A stretch of DNA of 64,000 bases from Poa pratensis (Eukaryota > Streptophyta > Magnoliopsida > Poales > Poaceae): NCBI GenBank assembly GCA_947311845.1, contig CAMZMU010000027.1, forward strand, positions 25,450,368-25,514,367. The letters run 5' to 3'. The notes below the pieces were generated by a model, which did not search any database, was not told the origin of the DNA, and saw only the letters and a list, made by a program, of their open reading frames with translations. A program made the position numbers and the translations under genes. Shown here one piece after another: positions 1 to 11,071 of the stretch. Position 1 is the stretch's first letter; each line of letters begins with the position of its first letter.

Positions 1-495
1 CTATCGATCTCGCCGCGAGGGTGTCAAGGAAAACAGGTTCACGTTAGTATTTGGATACGGCGCGCCGACCCGAACTGTGTAAACTAATCGTGACCCTAGA
101 GCACAGGTCCGACTCGTCCGCTCCTTCCACTTCCACTTGATCTTTTCAAATGACGGCTCGGGTCAAGCTTGGGAGACATGTTGAGGGATCCAGTCCCGCT
201 CCCGAGCTCGGTCCGTGAACTCGCAACCAGCGCGGTACATAGTAGGGCGTAGCATGAACAAGAACAATCCTCCTTTTCTTCGATCTCCTCGTCCTAAAAA
301 CTGCTGCAAATTCATAGAATAATGTTTCACAAGGAGGTGGAACACTCTTGATGCTATGAGGCACGGATACCCGCCTCCAAACGTCCACGGATATATAGGT
401 TTGGAGGTGATGACCTCAAAAGCAGCGGCACAATTTATTATTTGGTCATAACCAAATTTTGGCTAGCTCTTGTTTGGATGGATGCGCCATGCTAC
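1..495. other. Intergenic DNA, nothing recognised
   Basis: No spliced gene, RNA gene or transposon end is recognisable here. The short minus-strand open frames are arginine- and proline-rich with no domain. The right boundary is the CACTA terminus that begins at 496. Confidence 0.5.
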
Positions 496-1000
496 CACTA
501 CAGGAGAACATGTTTTTAGAGGCACTTTGAAATGCCACTAAAAATCCCCAAAGTGCTTCTAAGTATTTTTAGAGGCACTTTAAAAAACGTTGCATTTAAT
601 CGTGTTGCTAAAAATCATAGAGGCATTTGAAGTAAAATGCCACTAAAAATGAGTATTTTTAGAGGCATTTCCAGAAATGCCTCTATACTTTTTAGGGGCA
701 CTATTTTTCAAATGCCTCTAACTATTTTTAGAGTCATTTCCAGAAATGCCTCTATATTTTTTAGAGGCACTGTTTTTCAAATGCCTCTACCTATTTTTAG
801 AGGCATTTCCATAAATGCCTCTATACTTTTTAGGGGCACTGTTTTTCAAATGCCTCCAATAAATTCCATTGTAAAAAGTAGTTGCATAGCAGAACATACA
901 TTCATAACATACATTCCGGAATTCATAACATACATTCAGGAATTCAATATTCTTGTAATTGCATTCATAACATATTCTTCAGAAAGCTGACAGGAAACAT
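496..1000. mobile_element. CACTA (En/Spm-type) transposon end with subterminal repeats
   Basis: The sequence CACTACAGGAGAACATG starts at 496. CACTA is the diagnostic first five bases of this superfamily, and the preceding TAC could be one half of a 3-bp target duplication. Immediately inside lie many direct and inverted copies of a GAGGCATTT / AAATGCCTC motif. Such motifs are the subterminal transposase-binding repeats typical of CACTA ends. The element must extend to the right, but I found no matching end (…CTCCTGTAGTG) in the window. It is therefore truncated, or its other end has decayed. No recognisable transposase catalytic region is present. Confidence 0.7.
656..862. repeat. Three-copy 69-bp tandem repeat in CACTA subterminal region
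   Basis: Units start near 656, 725 and 794 with TTTTTAGAG(G/T)CATTTCC, and each contains AAATGCCTCTA in inverted orientation. The period of 69 bp is divisible by three, so one frame stays open as a 23-residue peptide repeat. That frame is a by-product and not a gene. The array belongs to the CACTA terminus. Confidence 0.8.
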
Positions 1001-1464
1001 TACTACACCAAACTGACAGAAATATCATCATTTGTAAGCGGAAATGCCTCGACAGAAATCAAACTCTAAACTAACAGAAATACATTCATAACATATTTTT
1101 ACAAACTCCAAACTGACAGAAATTGAACTAGCATCTACTCCCATATGGCTTCTTTGATTTACCAATTGTTCTCCAAGGCTGCTGCACCACTGTAGATTCA
1201 GCATCTGACTCTTCCACCAACTGATACATAGACAATGTATTAGTAGTAAGCTATCATATTAGCACAGTAGAAAGATACATAACCAAAAACAGAGTACCAA
1301 GACAAAAACATAGTACCAAGACTTATAAGTCAGATACCAGACAGTGTGAAATATCATGAACCCTGAAGTGTCCTGAATGGAAAGAGGCTTAATCAAGTCA
1401 AAGCCACGCCAGTGCTTAGTTGATGCTGGAACGAATTGGTAAGAAAGAAAGAAAGAAAAGATAC

Positions 1465-1645
1465 CGGCTTGGTTGGCTGCTATTTTGAGGAGAGCCATCC
1501 TGTTGGCCTCCATAAGCTGCTGCGATGCCTCGGAGTCCATGGGACCGTGATTCCTGTTCCGTTCCTCCATGAGTTTAGAAGCCAGAGACGCCGATACATC
1601 AGAGTTGTTGATACCACCATTGAGGGGCGGATGGTTGGGATCTCA
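1465..1645 (-). pseudogene. Exon-like fragment, possibly CACTA-encoded
   Basis: On the minus strand a reading frame includes MDSEASQQLMEANRMALLK, a charged, helix-prone stretch. It ends at a good donor-like GTATC at 1460-1464, followed on that strand by a C/T-rich tract. Possible acceptor AG sites lie near 1645. A second open stretch ending with SKKPYGSRC and a stop lies near 1130-1230, but the phases of the two do not join cleanly. Position inside the CACTA remnant suggests a transposon accessory ORF. A captured host exon is an alternative. I do not recognise the protein. Confidence 0.3.
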
Positions 1646-3540
1646 TCTCTGCAAGTGACAAGGATTTGGTAAATGCAGTGTGTAAATAGTAAGCAACATG
1701 TGCAGATTAGCATGCTATTGGACATGGTGTGTAGAATACAGACATCACATTCACAGGTACAAAAGGACAGTACCACTCTGAGCAAAACACGCATGGTACT
1801 GCCTATAGCAGTGCCAGTGCAGCAAGACAGCTAGTAACAGTCTGGTCAGTAACAGTGTAGAAGCAGGACTGCATCTGTTACAGTTCGTGCACGGCTACGA
1901 ATCATGGCCTAACAAGATATAACAGGGCTTTTCATAGCTTATTATCTGTTTTCTAAAACACCCTGAACCTGACTTCTATTGGATGGTCTAAAAAGTAATG
2001 ATGCATACACAGCAGCAACTATTCTAACCGGAAACAAAAACATACCGAATCATGTTCCTTAATTTCAGAGTAACATGGTTTACTTCATTTCTACATTATG
2101 CATCTCCTATCAAAGCTTAGTAACGAACTGGGTTAAGGTGTTATTCAGACGATACTATCATAGCTTAGTGATCCTATTCAGACGACAACATTAGTTTCTA
2201 ACTTGCATAATAAACAGTGGTAAAGAAAAAGCGTAGCAGTACCATAAGGTTACCTCTAAATCATATCCAACTACTTTCTAGTCAGGCAGCCTGAATATGA
2301 CTTGCAGCACATCATATACAAATATACTCGAATGACTTGTTCTAAGATATATTCCATACAGACAGTAAGTATTAACCATTACTTGCATATCAAAATGTCA
2401 AGCTATAGGGTCAAGTAAAAAAATTATGATGTAAATAGTATGCTGTAAGTAGAAGCAAGCATTGTAACAACAAACATTGTTGTTTATAAAAGCAACAGTA
2501 CCTAGAGTACTACTACAGTTAAAGACCTCCAGTAGTCCAAGCATTTCATAAACAAGGTTCAGGTGACATACATTTCTTTTATCTCCTTCCTTTTAACTGC
2601 ATGGTTAGACAAAAAAAATATTCTACTCGTTCCAGTACACCAATCTAACCATTCAAGTATCTATAATAAAAAAATACTTAAGATAATTGATAGTATCTAT
2701 GCTAGAACGATAATATCTAGCATAGATACATACACCAATCTAACCATTCAAGTACTATAAAAAATTCTACTCGTTCCATTATCAGACCTGGGATTTCCTA
2801 ACCATCATGCACTCTGATATTCATACTTAAGATACAGAAGGAACAAATATTCTTATGTACTCACAACTGGGCCATTTGCAGCGGCATGCTAGCTCCTTCA
2901 AAATAATTGGTTAACATATTGTTCTATATACAGTACTACACTTTTTGAAGTTTTAATGTTAGCAGTAGCAAGGATGAACAATAACAGAACGGAACCTATG
3001 CCTTGTGCACTGGCACCACGATGATGAATATTCGGAAACCCACTATTCTGCAAAGAACTAAAACAAGGGCATGCCCGTTACCTGCTTGACAACCACACGA
3101 ACATTCCGTCTAATACCCTGCATGCATAGTTCATGAGCTCGCCCCATGGTGGTGTACCAGCGAGCTCGGAGCAGAGCAGGAGCAGAACGCCGTCTCAATG
3201 AAGGCAGAAAGTCTAGCAGAGCCAGGCGAAGGTGGTCAGGTGGTCAACATCGGGCGAGACCGGATTTTACCTAAGAGCTGCTCGCGGGGCTTCTCGAGGC
3301 AGCGGGAGGCCGAGACGGCGAGGTTGCGCAGGGGCTCGAGGTAGAATCTCGTGGTCCATGGAGCAGGATCACGGGAGGTAGACAACGGGAAGCAGCCGGA
3401 GACGCGGGAGCCAGGCCGCGTTGGCGAACCGGGCCGTGGCGGCTAGGGTTAATTCCGAACAAATTTTAGACCCAGGATAACGGAGGGAGTATGTAGTACA
3501 CATTAAAATATGTAAGACATTTTATAATTAGGAACGACGG
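1646..3540. other. Long AT-rich stretch, probable transposon interior or decayed DNA
   Basis: No gene was found. The segment is AT-rich up to about 3,060 and then GC-rich from 3,100 to 3,450. It ends with CGGAGGGAGTA near 3,480, which looks like one isolated Stowaway MITE end without a partner. It may be the remaining interior of the CACTA element. Confidence 0.4.
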
Positions 3541-3549
3541 GACTCGGGA

Positions 3550-4200
3550 GTACTTTTGAATAGATGGCTGGTTTAAAAATAATTTCAATAAGAGCGAGGT
3601 TTGTTTCTTTCGTAAAGCTATAAAAAAATAGGGATATTTATACTCGCATCTGTACTTGCAAAGTGGGCAATTTCCCTTTTAAGTACTTAGAAAATTCCTA
3701 TGAATTCTTAATAATTAGGGCCTCTTTGATTCATATGAATAGTGGTTGGAAAAATAGAAATAAGAAATGTTACTTTGGTGTTTATTCATCCCTTTGATTC
3801 AAAAGAATGGAGAATAAAAACATGGAGCAAATTTCCTTTGGTTTCGGTTTCAAAGGGTATACATAGGGATTTTATAATCCACTCAAACCTTCTTTTTTAC
3901 ATTCATATGCACAAAGAACACAAGACAAATGCCATAAGCTGCATAATAATGACATAATATCACATATTTTCATTAGTTTTAATTTTGATTGACTATGTTT
4001 TTAGTATTCTTTTATAATTCATCCCAAACAAACACCCACTTTCGTGAAATTCATTTGTTTTTTACAATCCATATTTTTGCACATGCAATCTTATCATATT
4101 CCTTTGTTTTTACTATGCTAAGACTTCTTCCGCTATGTTTTTACAATCCATATTTTTGCACTTTGATACAATAAGCCCCCAAACATATTCATCACAGTAT
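3550..4200. repeat. Diverged direct repeat, copy A (Tourist-like core)
   Basis: This segment aligns by eye with 8345-9050. Shared blocks run in the same order: a TTTCAATAAGAG block, a CAATTTCCCTTT block, GGGCCTCTTTGATTC, GAATGGAG…TTTCCTTTGGTTT, CACTCAAACC, AATAATGACATAAT, CGTGAAATTCAT and GCACATGCAAT. The GGGCC…TTTGATTC motif after TTA resembles Tourist (PIF/Harbinger) MITE ends, although the repeated unit is longer than that element. No coding potential is seen. Confidence 0.6.
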
Positions 4201-4885
4201 TCGCGGAAGGGCGAGAATGTGTGTTGTTTCCATTTATAGGTTTGATATCCAATTGTGAAGCCCCAAATAAAGTTATTTTGCTTTAAGAGCTTTGTATAAA
4301 GATATTATAATTCTGAAACAATATATATTAGTATCTGTTTTGACTTTTTGTGACTTTGACATTACACATTATTCAACTAAATCCCTTTGAACAGAAATAG
4401 TTAATGTTCGAATTTCTTGTATATGCGAACATATTACACATATCTGACTTGACCTTTGCCTTAACCGAATCAAGCAATGTTTGAATATGTGTCCATAAAC
4501 ACAAATTAATTGGTGAACACCACAAATATTTACATTTTGGTGTAACAATAATAATCATTTATCTGGAATATATCTTGGTATCATCTATTAGTGCTACTGA
4601 AATCGTATTTTAATCTATGAAACTTATTATTTATTAAATTGCGTTGATACAATAGCATGCTAAATTTATTGCTTACATCGTTTGCACATAATAAGGGACA
4701 AAAATTATTGTGGTGTGTTCATATATAGTATGATATTGACAGAGTTCCAAATAGATTTGGAATCGTTTTTATTATTCCTGACTTCCACACTACACAGATG
4801 TAATATCATGTGTGACCATATAAGTGTAGAATTGTTAAATATCTCAGCAGATTTTGTTATTCTAGAGTGTGTTCGATCAATCTGT
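4201..4885. other. AT-rich intergenic DNA
   Basis: Nothing recognisable was found. The stretch ends at the first target-site duplication of the retroposon that follows. Confidence 0.5.
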
Positions 4886-6184
4886 TGTGTGCCTAGTCAA
4901 TTTTGAAACCGGGCAAGAGGCTTGCCTTTTCATTTATATAGAAGAAGTGAATTGGCCAGTTTATAATGAAAACTGGCCGAAAACCGGATACAACAACACA
5001 ACACGCCACGCCGGCCCCAAGGCCACGCACCACACAAGTCGACGGCCTAACCGCCCAAGCGGCCAAGGCCGAAACCCCTCAACGCAACAGCGGAGGCCCT
5101 CAACGCAACAGCGGAGGCGAAATCCGAAGCCGCCGCTCCGACATCCACGCCGGCCCCAGGACCGCGCACCACCTAGCCGAAGACGAGAAGATCGTCGCCG
5201 CTGGCCACCAAACATCCACGGGTCCCTCTGGCCAGGGAAACATCCAAGACGAGGCCCCAAGGGGAATACGACGCCGAAGCGCCGCCCTCGCCCGATCCAC
5301 GGAGGATCTGGGGTTTCCCCCGGAAGTTTCCGGACGGAGGAGTGGGAGCACCGCCACGATGACGCCTACAAGTAGGAAGTGGCGCCCGGGGGCGTCACCG
5401 TCGCCCGTCCTGGTCGTCGACCAAGGCAAGGTTTTCACCCGGTGGTCTCAGCCCGCCCGCCCACACGGGACCGATCAGCCCACCATCACAGACCCACACG
5501 CAGACACCGTCAGTCCCGCGCGCCCGACGGTCCACGGCCACCAAAGCAGAGCTAGACGCCGGGGTCTAGGTCTATCTCGCGCTGAGCCACCTCCTAGCTC
5601 AGCTCGACGCCGCCACCAAGTCCGAGGCCGCCGCCCCGGCGTCCAAGTGCTGCAGGATAGCCACACGCCCAGCCGCACAAGTGCAGCTGCCCCCGAAGCC
5701 AACGCGACTTGCCAGCCAAGGGAAACCAGACGGGGAGCCTCTACCTCCCGCCGGCGGCGCTGCAGTTTCCTCGAGCACCACTGCACAGCAGCAGCCAGCC
5801 CCGTGCGGCACCACAGCGGTGCGACGCACGGGAGGCCGCCAAGAGCAGCGGCCCGCCGAGCCCATCGGGGCCCAGAACGGGCCCTGGCCGAATCCACCGG
5901 CAGTCGCGCCGAAGGTCGCCGCCACCACCTGCCGCACCCACCCCGGCCACGTCGTCGTCGAGCCATGCCGAGCTCGCTGCAGAAGCAGCGCCGCCGCCGC
6001 GGGAGAACGGGGCTGGGGACGCCGCCACCGCGGCCAGGCCGGCGGCAGCGGCGGAGGAGGGGTAGGGGAGGAGGACGGCCGGCGGTGGCACGGTTAGGGT
6101 TCAGCGACACGGGGTCGGGCCCGTCTCTAGGGGGTTGAGGGTAATATTGATGCTTTTGATGTTATTTTTATGTGTGCCTAGTCA
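4886..6184 (-). mobile_element. GC-rich non-LTR retroposon with 14-bp target-site duplication
   Basis: The 14-mer TGTGTGCCTAGTCA occurs at 4886-4899 and again at 6171-6184, bracketing a 1,271-bp insert. Read on the minus strand, the insert is a GC-rich body with no recognisable domain. It ends in an AT-rich 3' tail (CTATATAAATG, CAAGCCTCTTGCC) of the kind seen at plant LINE 3' ends. The same tail recurs, 5'-truncated, at 42,430-42,580. A long TSD plus a LINE-like tail indicates target-primed reverse transcription. The long open frames inside are a consequence of GC richness. It is probably a non-autonomous element mobilised by LINE machinery. Confidence 0.75.
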
Positions 6185-6578
6185 GTGGTTGTCGATTGTT
6201 TGAGTTTGAGCGTCTGCTGTAACAGTACTCCGTGGCAGAGACGTACGTAATCCCAGAGCGCCAGCAAGCTAGTGCCCACGGATCCTAGCTAGAAGCGCCC
6301 ACCAAGTCCCAGGACGTTGGTGACCGACACCTTCATCAACCATGCGTGGGCTGTAGCGACGCCACACAGAGGGACTGAGCAACACCAGTCGGGCGAACGA
6401 AGAGACCCTCACACGCACTCTGTAGCGGGGAGACGGAGAGCGACGAGCGGCGTCGCGGTGGCCCAAGCGGCTGACGAATTATTATTAAGGCGGGTGACTG
6501 GTTGGCCTCGCCGAACAGTAGCAAAAGGCTAGCGATGCCGTACGTGCCCACCGCTTCGCTCGTCCACGCCCTTCCACA
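6185..6578. other. Intergenic DNA, nothing recognised
   Basis: This is unique-looking sequence between the retroposon and the hAT element. No gene or repeat ends are seen. Confidence 0.4.
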
Positions 6579-6586
6579 CTTGCACC

Positions 6587-7464
6587 TCACGGTGGGCATA
6601 AAACCCGATACCTGAATCCTGAACCCGAAAAACCCGACCCCGAACCCGAATGACCCGAACCTGACAAACCCGAGCAGCACAACGGGTAGCAGTTTTGGAA
6701 ACCCGAAGTTTATTCAGGAAATTCGGGTTTGAACTAACGGAACCCGATCCACCCGAACAACCCGTAATTTAGAAATGTCCAGTAAAAATATACCCCAAAC
6801 AGTGCAAGGCCCAGCCCAAGTAGTAACTCCCTACGTAGCCCTAGGCCCATCTACGTAAGCTGTGTTGTGCCCTTTGACCAGATGCGTCCCCAACTCCCAG
6901 CCGCCACAAGCACACACAGCCACAAAATCCTACCCTATCCACTCTCAGCGGCGGCGCCAGCACTCGCAGGTCGCAGCCCTCGCATGTCCCAGGCTCCCAG
7001 CTCGCTGCAACAACTCGCACCGGCGCCGCCAGCCCTCGCATGTTCCCAGCGCTCCACCCCTAGCCGCGACGACGTCCTTGTCTTCCCCCGATGCAGCGAC
7101 GGTCCCGTGCTCTTCTCCATCTTCTCTGATGTCGCAGCAGGTCGGCGCTCACCGCCACCTTCCGTGATGTGGCGACGACGACGAGCTGTCAAGGAGGACG
7201 CCATCTGCAATAGGACGCCGACGACCCTTCCTTCCTTCCGTCCTTCCTTGCGCCACCGTTAAATTTCCTGTATTTTTTTATTTTGTCTGTTGTATTTCGG
7301 GCAATTCGGGATTACCCGAACCCGAACCCGAATTCTCGGGTACCCGAACTGTCGGGTATCAGATTTTTTGGACAAGTCTCGGGTAGCATTTCTGGAAACC
7401 CGATTTTTGTATAACCCGAATTACCCGACCCGAACTGTCGGGTAAACCCGAACGCCCACCCTGA
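6587..7464. mobile_element. Non-autonomous hAT element (GGTGGGC-ended)
   Basis: The ends TCACGGTGGGCAT and GCCCACCCTGA form terminal inverted repeats. The 8-mer CTTGCACC flanks both sides (6579-6586 and 7465-7472), an 8-bp TSD as expected for hAT. Subterminal regions on both sides are packed with ACCCGAA / TTCGGGT motifs. The GC-rich interior has no transposase domain. A relative with the same end type is at 55,785-56,617. Confidence 0.85.
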
Positions 7465-7472
7465 CTTGCACC

Positions 7473-8344
7473 TACCAGTACTCCGCCACCGGTTTGGCCT
7501 CTGCGGTTTCTCTCGCCGACACCAACGATCGACCCCTGCCCTAAACCAAATCCCGCACGCTCACGCTGGCTACCTCGCAGCGCCAGCGAGCGACGCCCCC
7601 TCTCGCACACGTAAACCACTTGTACTCCCGCCCTCCATTATATTTTGCACTCTCGTTCAATATTTTGCTAAGCGAATAAGAGTTGGTATAAAATCACATC
7701 CATATATACTGAATACAAGTCCAATATATTCCGGTTTTTTCAAAACTTTCGAATTATTTCATTGAAAGCACACATTTGTCAAGTCAAAATACAGGTCATA
7801 TTTTTTGCGGGTATGTAATCGACTGCCCGGAAGGGCAAAGGGCTGCTCGTGCTAGCTTGCGTTTTGTGTGTGACCCCAAACCGGCAGGAGGCTTGGTTGG
7901 TGGCCTGTTGCATGACCCGGGAAGGCGCCCGCATGAATTTTGCCGCTGGAAGGCGTCTAGATACGAAGAACCTGTTAATAATGCAGCTTACGCAGCTGAG
8001 GTACCATTCCCTCGGCTCCACGTAGCCTCTAGGAGCCAGTCAGCGATCACTACCAGTGCTCTGTTCAGCAAACATGTTCTGCCTCGATTTCGCCCGCTAA
8101 GCGAGCAATGCGCTGTGCATCTGGACGGAGATTAGGCCAATCGGGAGGTGGACGAATGTAGACGTGTAGCCACGCCGTTGCATGCATAGGTGATGGTGAC
8201 GGTACTGATTATCACCCAGAAGAAACTTGAAGGTCATATGTGTGGATTGGAAATTAGCGGTGATTGATGGGACGACAACCATTGATGGATTATGACACAA
8301 TTTTTATGCATGAAGATGATGTTGAAGTGCTAGAAATTTGAAGC
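7473..8344. other. Intergenic DNA, unidentified
   Basis: No gene is supported. A plus-strand open frame at 7776-8135 (119 aa) has no domain I recognise, and its GC content is not clearly coding. I leave it uncalled. Confidence 0.35.
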
Positions 8345-9050
8345 TCATTTTATGTATTTTTAAATAGATGATTGGTTTATAAATTAATTTCAATAAGAGT
8401 AAGCTATAGGAAAAACAGATAATTGTGCTAATATCTATCGAGTCGATTCCATGATTCTAAGTTCATAACCCTAGCGCCATTCCCTTTTTGGGCAGAACAT
8501 ACTTGCAAAGTTGGCAATTTCCCTTTGAAATATTTAGGAGTTCCTCTAAATATTTCTCCCATAGGAATAGTGGAGGAAAACATAGGAATAAGAAGATAAT
8601 TAGGCCCTCTCTTTGATTCATAGGAATAGTGGAGGAAAACATAGGAATAAGAAGATTTCCTTCGGTGTTTATTTACCCATTTCATTCAAAAGAATGGAGC
8701 ATAGACAAAAATGGAGCAATTTTCCTTTGGTTTTGGTTTCCAAGGGAATACAAAGGGATTTCATAATCCACTCAAACCTCCTTTTTACTACTTTTTTTAT
8801 GCACAAAGAACAAGAAAAATTGCAATAAGTTGCACAATAATGACATAATTAATCTAACCTTTGCATTTGTTTCAGTTTTGATTCGATTGTGTTTTTGAGG
8901 ATTTCTGTTTTTTCCCTATAAATCAAACACCCTCTTCGTGAAATTCATGTGTTTTAACAATAATATGTTTTGCACATGCAATTCTATCATACGCATGTGT
9001 TGTTACTATGCTATGTTTTGAAAATCCTGTAATACAATCCCTTAGCCAAT
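8345..9050. repeat. Diverged direct repeat, copy B, with internal 36-bp duplication
   Basis: This is the counterpart of 3550-4200 in the same orientation, about 4.8 kb downstream. Compared with copy A it carries an extra short duplication. A stretch starting ATAGGAATAGTGGAGG and running through ATAGGAATAAGAAGA occurs at about 8572-8606 and again at about 8621-8655. No coding function is seen. Confidence 0.6.
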
Positions 9051-9084
9051 AGTAACCGGAAGGATACCGTCGGTATCATTGTAA

Positions 9085-9689
9085 AAGACAACTTGCTGAA
9101 ATGTGGTTTGAACTCTATATGAGGGATATTTATTTTTATTAAGTCAGGTCTCAGCAATGTACCCAGCTATATGCTTTGTATTTTTAGAATTCCTAAAGGG
9201 GTTCTTAAGAGATGTGATTTTTTACGACTAGAATATTGTGGCAAGGGAAACGGTGGGTGAAGAAATACCACATATTTCAATGGGCTGATGTTTGTCAACC
9301 TAAGGACCTAGGAGGCATGGGTGTGACGAATTTAAAATACAAAACATGAGCTTATTATGTTAATGATATTGGCTTTAGAAAATGAACAAGGCATTTGGCA
9401 AGATTTGGCTAAAGCAAAATACCTTAGAAAGGTTACTCTTCACCGTGTAAACTTAAACCTACAAATTCTCATTTGTGGTTTGGCCATATGTCTATTAATG
9501 ATCATTTTACAGTTGTTGTTAGGTAACTACGGGAGGCGGTAGAAAAACGAGGTTTTGGAGTACTACTGGCTGGGACATGCTCTTCTTGTCAGAAATTCTC
9601 ATTGGTTCTTTACCTCACTTCTAGTCAAAATATAACCGTGGACAAAGTTCTCACAAAATGCCCAGGGTATGAATTCAGAATGTTTTGCA
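9085..9689 (+). pseudogene. LINE reverse-transcriptase C-terminal fragment (5' part)
   Basis: Conceptual translation, with stops and frame changes, gives signatures of the region after the catalytic core of plant L1-type reverse transcriptases. These include a motif like FRIPKGVLKRCDF, then a YCGKGN block, then QPKDLGG-like sequence and NEQGIWQDLAKAKYL. In this family the order is …IPKGVLKR…FFW…KKYHLVNW…CxPKxxGGLG…. All match, but stop codons and shifts show it is dead. It is interrupted at 9690 by a hAT MITE and resumes at 10,381. Confidence 0.75.
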
Positions 9690-10372
9690 TAGGGATGAAA
9701 ACGGAGCGGATCAGGACAGAACTGAGTGATGCCATATTTGTTTTCAAATTCTTTTGCGGAAGCGAAACGAATACAGAAACCCCGGAAACAAATATGTAAA
9801 CAAATATTGTCGGAAACAGGTATGGATCGAATACAGTGCGGACACGGAATAGAAAGCGGATGCTTACCGGAACCAAGAAATCCCTTGAATAATGCAGGAA
9901 AACTCAATCAAAGCAACAAACTTGTCATGTTTTTAAGATAAATAAAATGTAACGAGATAGCATGATGTGCATAAGTTATCAACTTTAGAACATTAAAAAA
10001 ATACATACCGTCATCAATGTCGAACTGAGAACAACTCGAGAGGGAGATGATATGCGAGTACATATGAGATAAACGTGGTCGCTTCGGATCCTCATATTTT
10101 TTATTCATATCTTGGATTGTGACTAAATGTTTCCGCTGGAATTACTGGCCTGCTGGATTTGGAAAGCACCACATAGGTGAAACAGAAAATTCCGTATTAC
10201 CTGGAAATGGAAAGTTACGTTTCCGTCGTCGTTCCGCCGGAATATGCTACTCCGTTTTTGTTTTCGCATAAAAGTTTCCGTTCCCAAAAATATCATTCTT
10301 GTTTCCATATTTTCATTATGTTTCTGTTTCTCGAGGGAAAAGTCAGAAAGATTCCGTTCCGTTTTCATCCCA
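9690..10372. mobile_element. hAT-type MITE nested in the LINE remnant
   Basis: The left end TAGGGATGAAAACGGAGCGG and the right end, which reads GGGATGAAAACGGAACGG on the minus strand, are terminal inverted repeats. The flanking octamers are GTTTTGCA (9682-9689) and GTTTTGTG (10373-10380), a slightly decayed 8-bp TSD. The interior carries repeated CGGAAAC/GTTTCCG motifs. No transposase is present. Removing the insert restores continuity of the LINE remnant on either side. Confidence 0.85.
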
Positions 10373-10380
10373 GTTTTGTG

Positions 10381-10640
10381 GGAGGAAATCTTGAGTACCT
10401 GGAATGATCTAGTCAATTTATACAGGCGGTTCAACTTTTATTCAAGATGACATAGTTAGTTGGCTCTTAAACGGAGAGTTCTCAGTTTTTTTAAGTTGGC
10501 TCTTTAACGGAGAGTTCTCAGTTAAATCGCTATACATTTAGTGTGCCACTTCCTCCAAAAAACTACGCGGGGCTGTCGCTGGGACTTGTCCTGATATTTT
10601 TGCGTTATTTGGTGATCTTGCTTGTAGGTTGAGTACCACC
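10381..10640 (+). pseudogene. LINE reverse-transcriptase fragment (3' part, zf-RVT region)
   Basis: This continues the remnant after the hAT MITE. LWEEILSTWNDLVNL is followed by QDDIVSWLLNGEFSVKSLY, matching the order seen in the zinc-binding C-terminal region of plant LINE reverse transcriptases (DxxxWxLxxxGxFSVKSxY). A 30-bp stretch around GTTGGCTCTT…GGAGAGTTCTCAGTT is duplicated in tandem (about 10,458 and 10,494). Stops and frameshifts show decay. Confidence 0.65.
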
Positions 10641-10672
10641 CTTTGGCGTGGACTATAGCAGAAATTTAAATT

Positions 10673-11033
10673 GGCTTCTGAACTCACCTCTCCTGGATGA
10701 ATAAAACGAAAAAATAGTAAAAAAAATTAAGAAATCTGAAAAAAAACTCGTGAGTAACATATACAAGTTTTTTACATGCATGCCAAGATCCGTGCTAAAA
10801 TGACATCCGTAATGGTCTGTGTAAGAAAAAAATCAGTGGCCAAAATGAGATTTAAAAATATATTTTTTAGATCAATGATTTTTTTTTCCACAGAGTACTA
10901 CAAATTTCATTTAATCATGAAACTTGGCACGTATGTTGATAACTTGTATATGTTCATCACTAATTGTTTTCAGAATTTTTTGGAAATGTTTTTCCTATTT
11001 TTTTATTCAGCCGATAGCAGGTGAGCTCGGAGT
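10673..11033. mobile_element. MITE-like inverted-repeat element, CTCACCT-ended
   Basis: A weak terminal inverted repeat is formed by GGCTTCTGAACTCACCT at the left and AGGTGAGCTCGGAGTC at the right. The interior resembles the 41,945-42,318 element: both have a TGGCYAAAATG block, an AGAGTACYAC block, a TCATGAAACTT-like block and TCACTAATTTT…CAGAA. I infer one MITE family. No TSD is clear. Confidence 0.5.
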
Positions 11034-11071
11034 CAAAACGACTCCTCTTATATTCTTTTTCTTTTCGTGTT

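Noticed and set aside
656..862. Possible CRISPR-like array
   Set aside because: The units are contiguous tandem repeats without distinct spacers, in a plant transposon terminus.
637..990. Repeat protein of 23-residue units
   Set aside because: It is the open frame of the 69-bp CACTA subterminal array, a non-coding feature.
3470..3490. Stowaway MITE end CGGAGGGAGTA near 3,480
   Set aside because: No partner inverted repeat or paired TA was found, so only an isolated end can be noted.
4966..6138. 390-codon plus-strand open frame and overlapping long frames on both strands
   Set aside because: All frames are open because the DNA is very GC-rich. They are Arg/Pro/Gly-rich with no domain, and the interval is a retroposon bounded by a 14-bp TSD.
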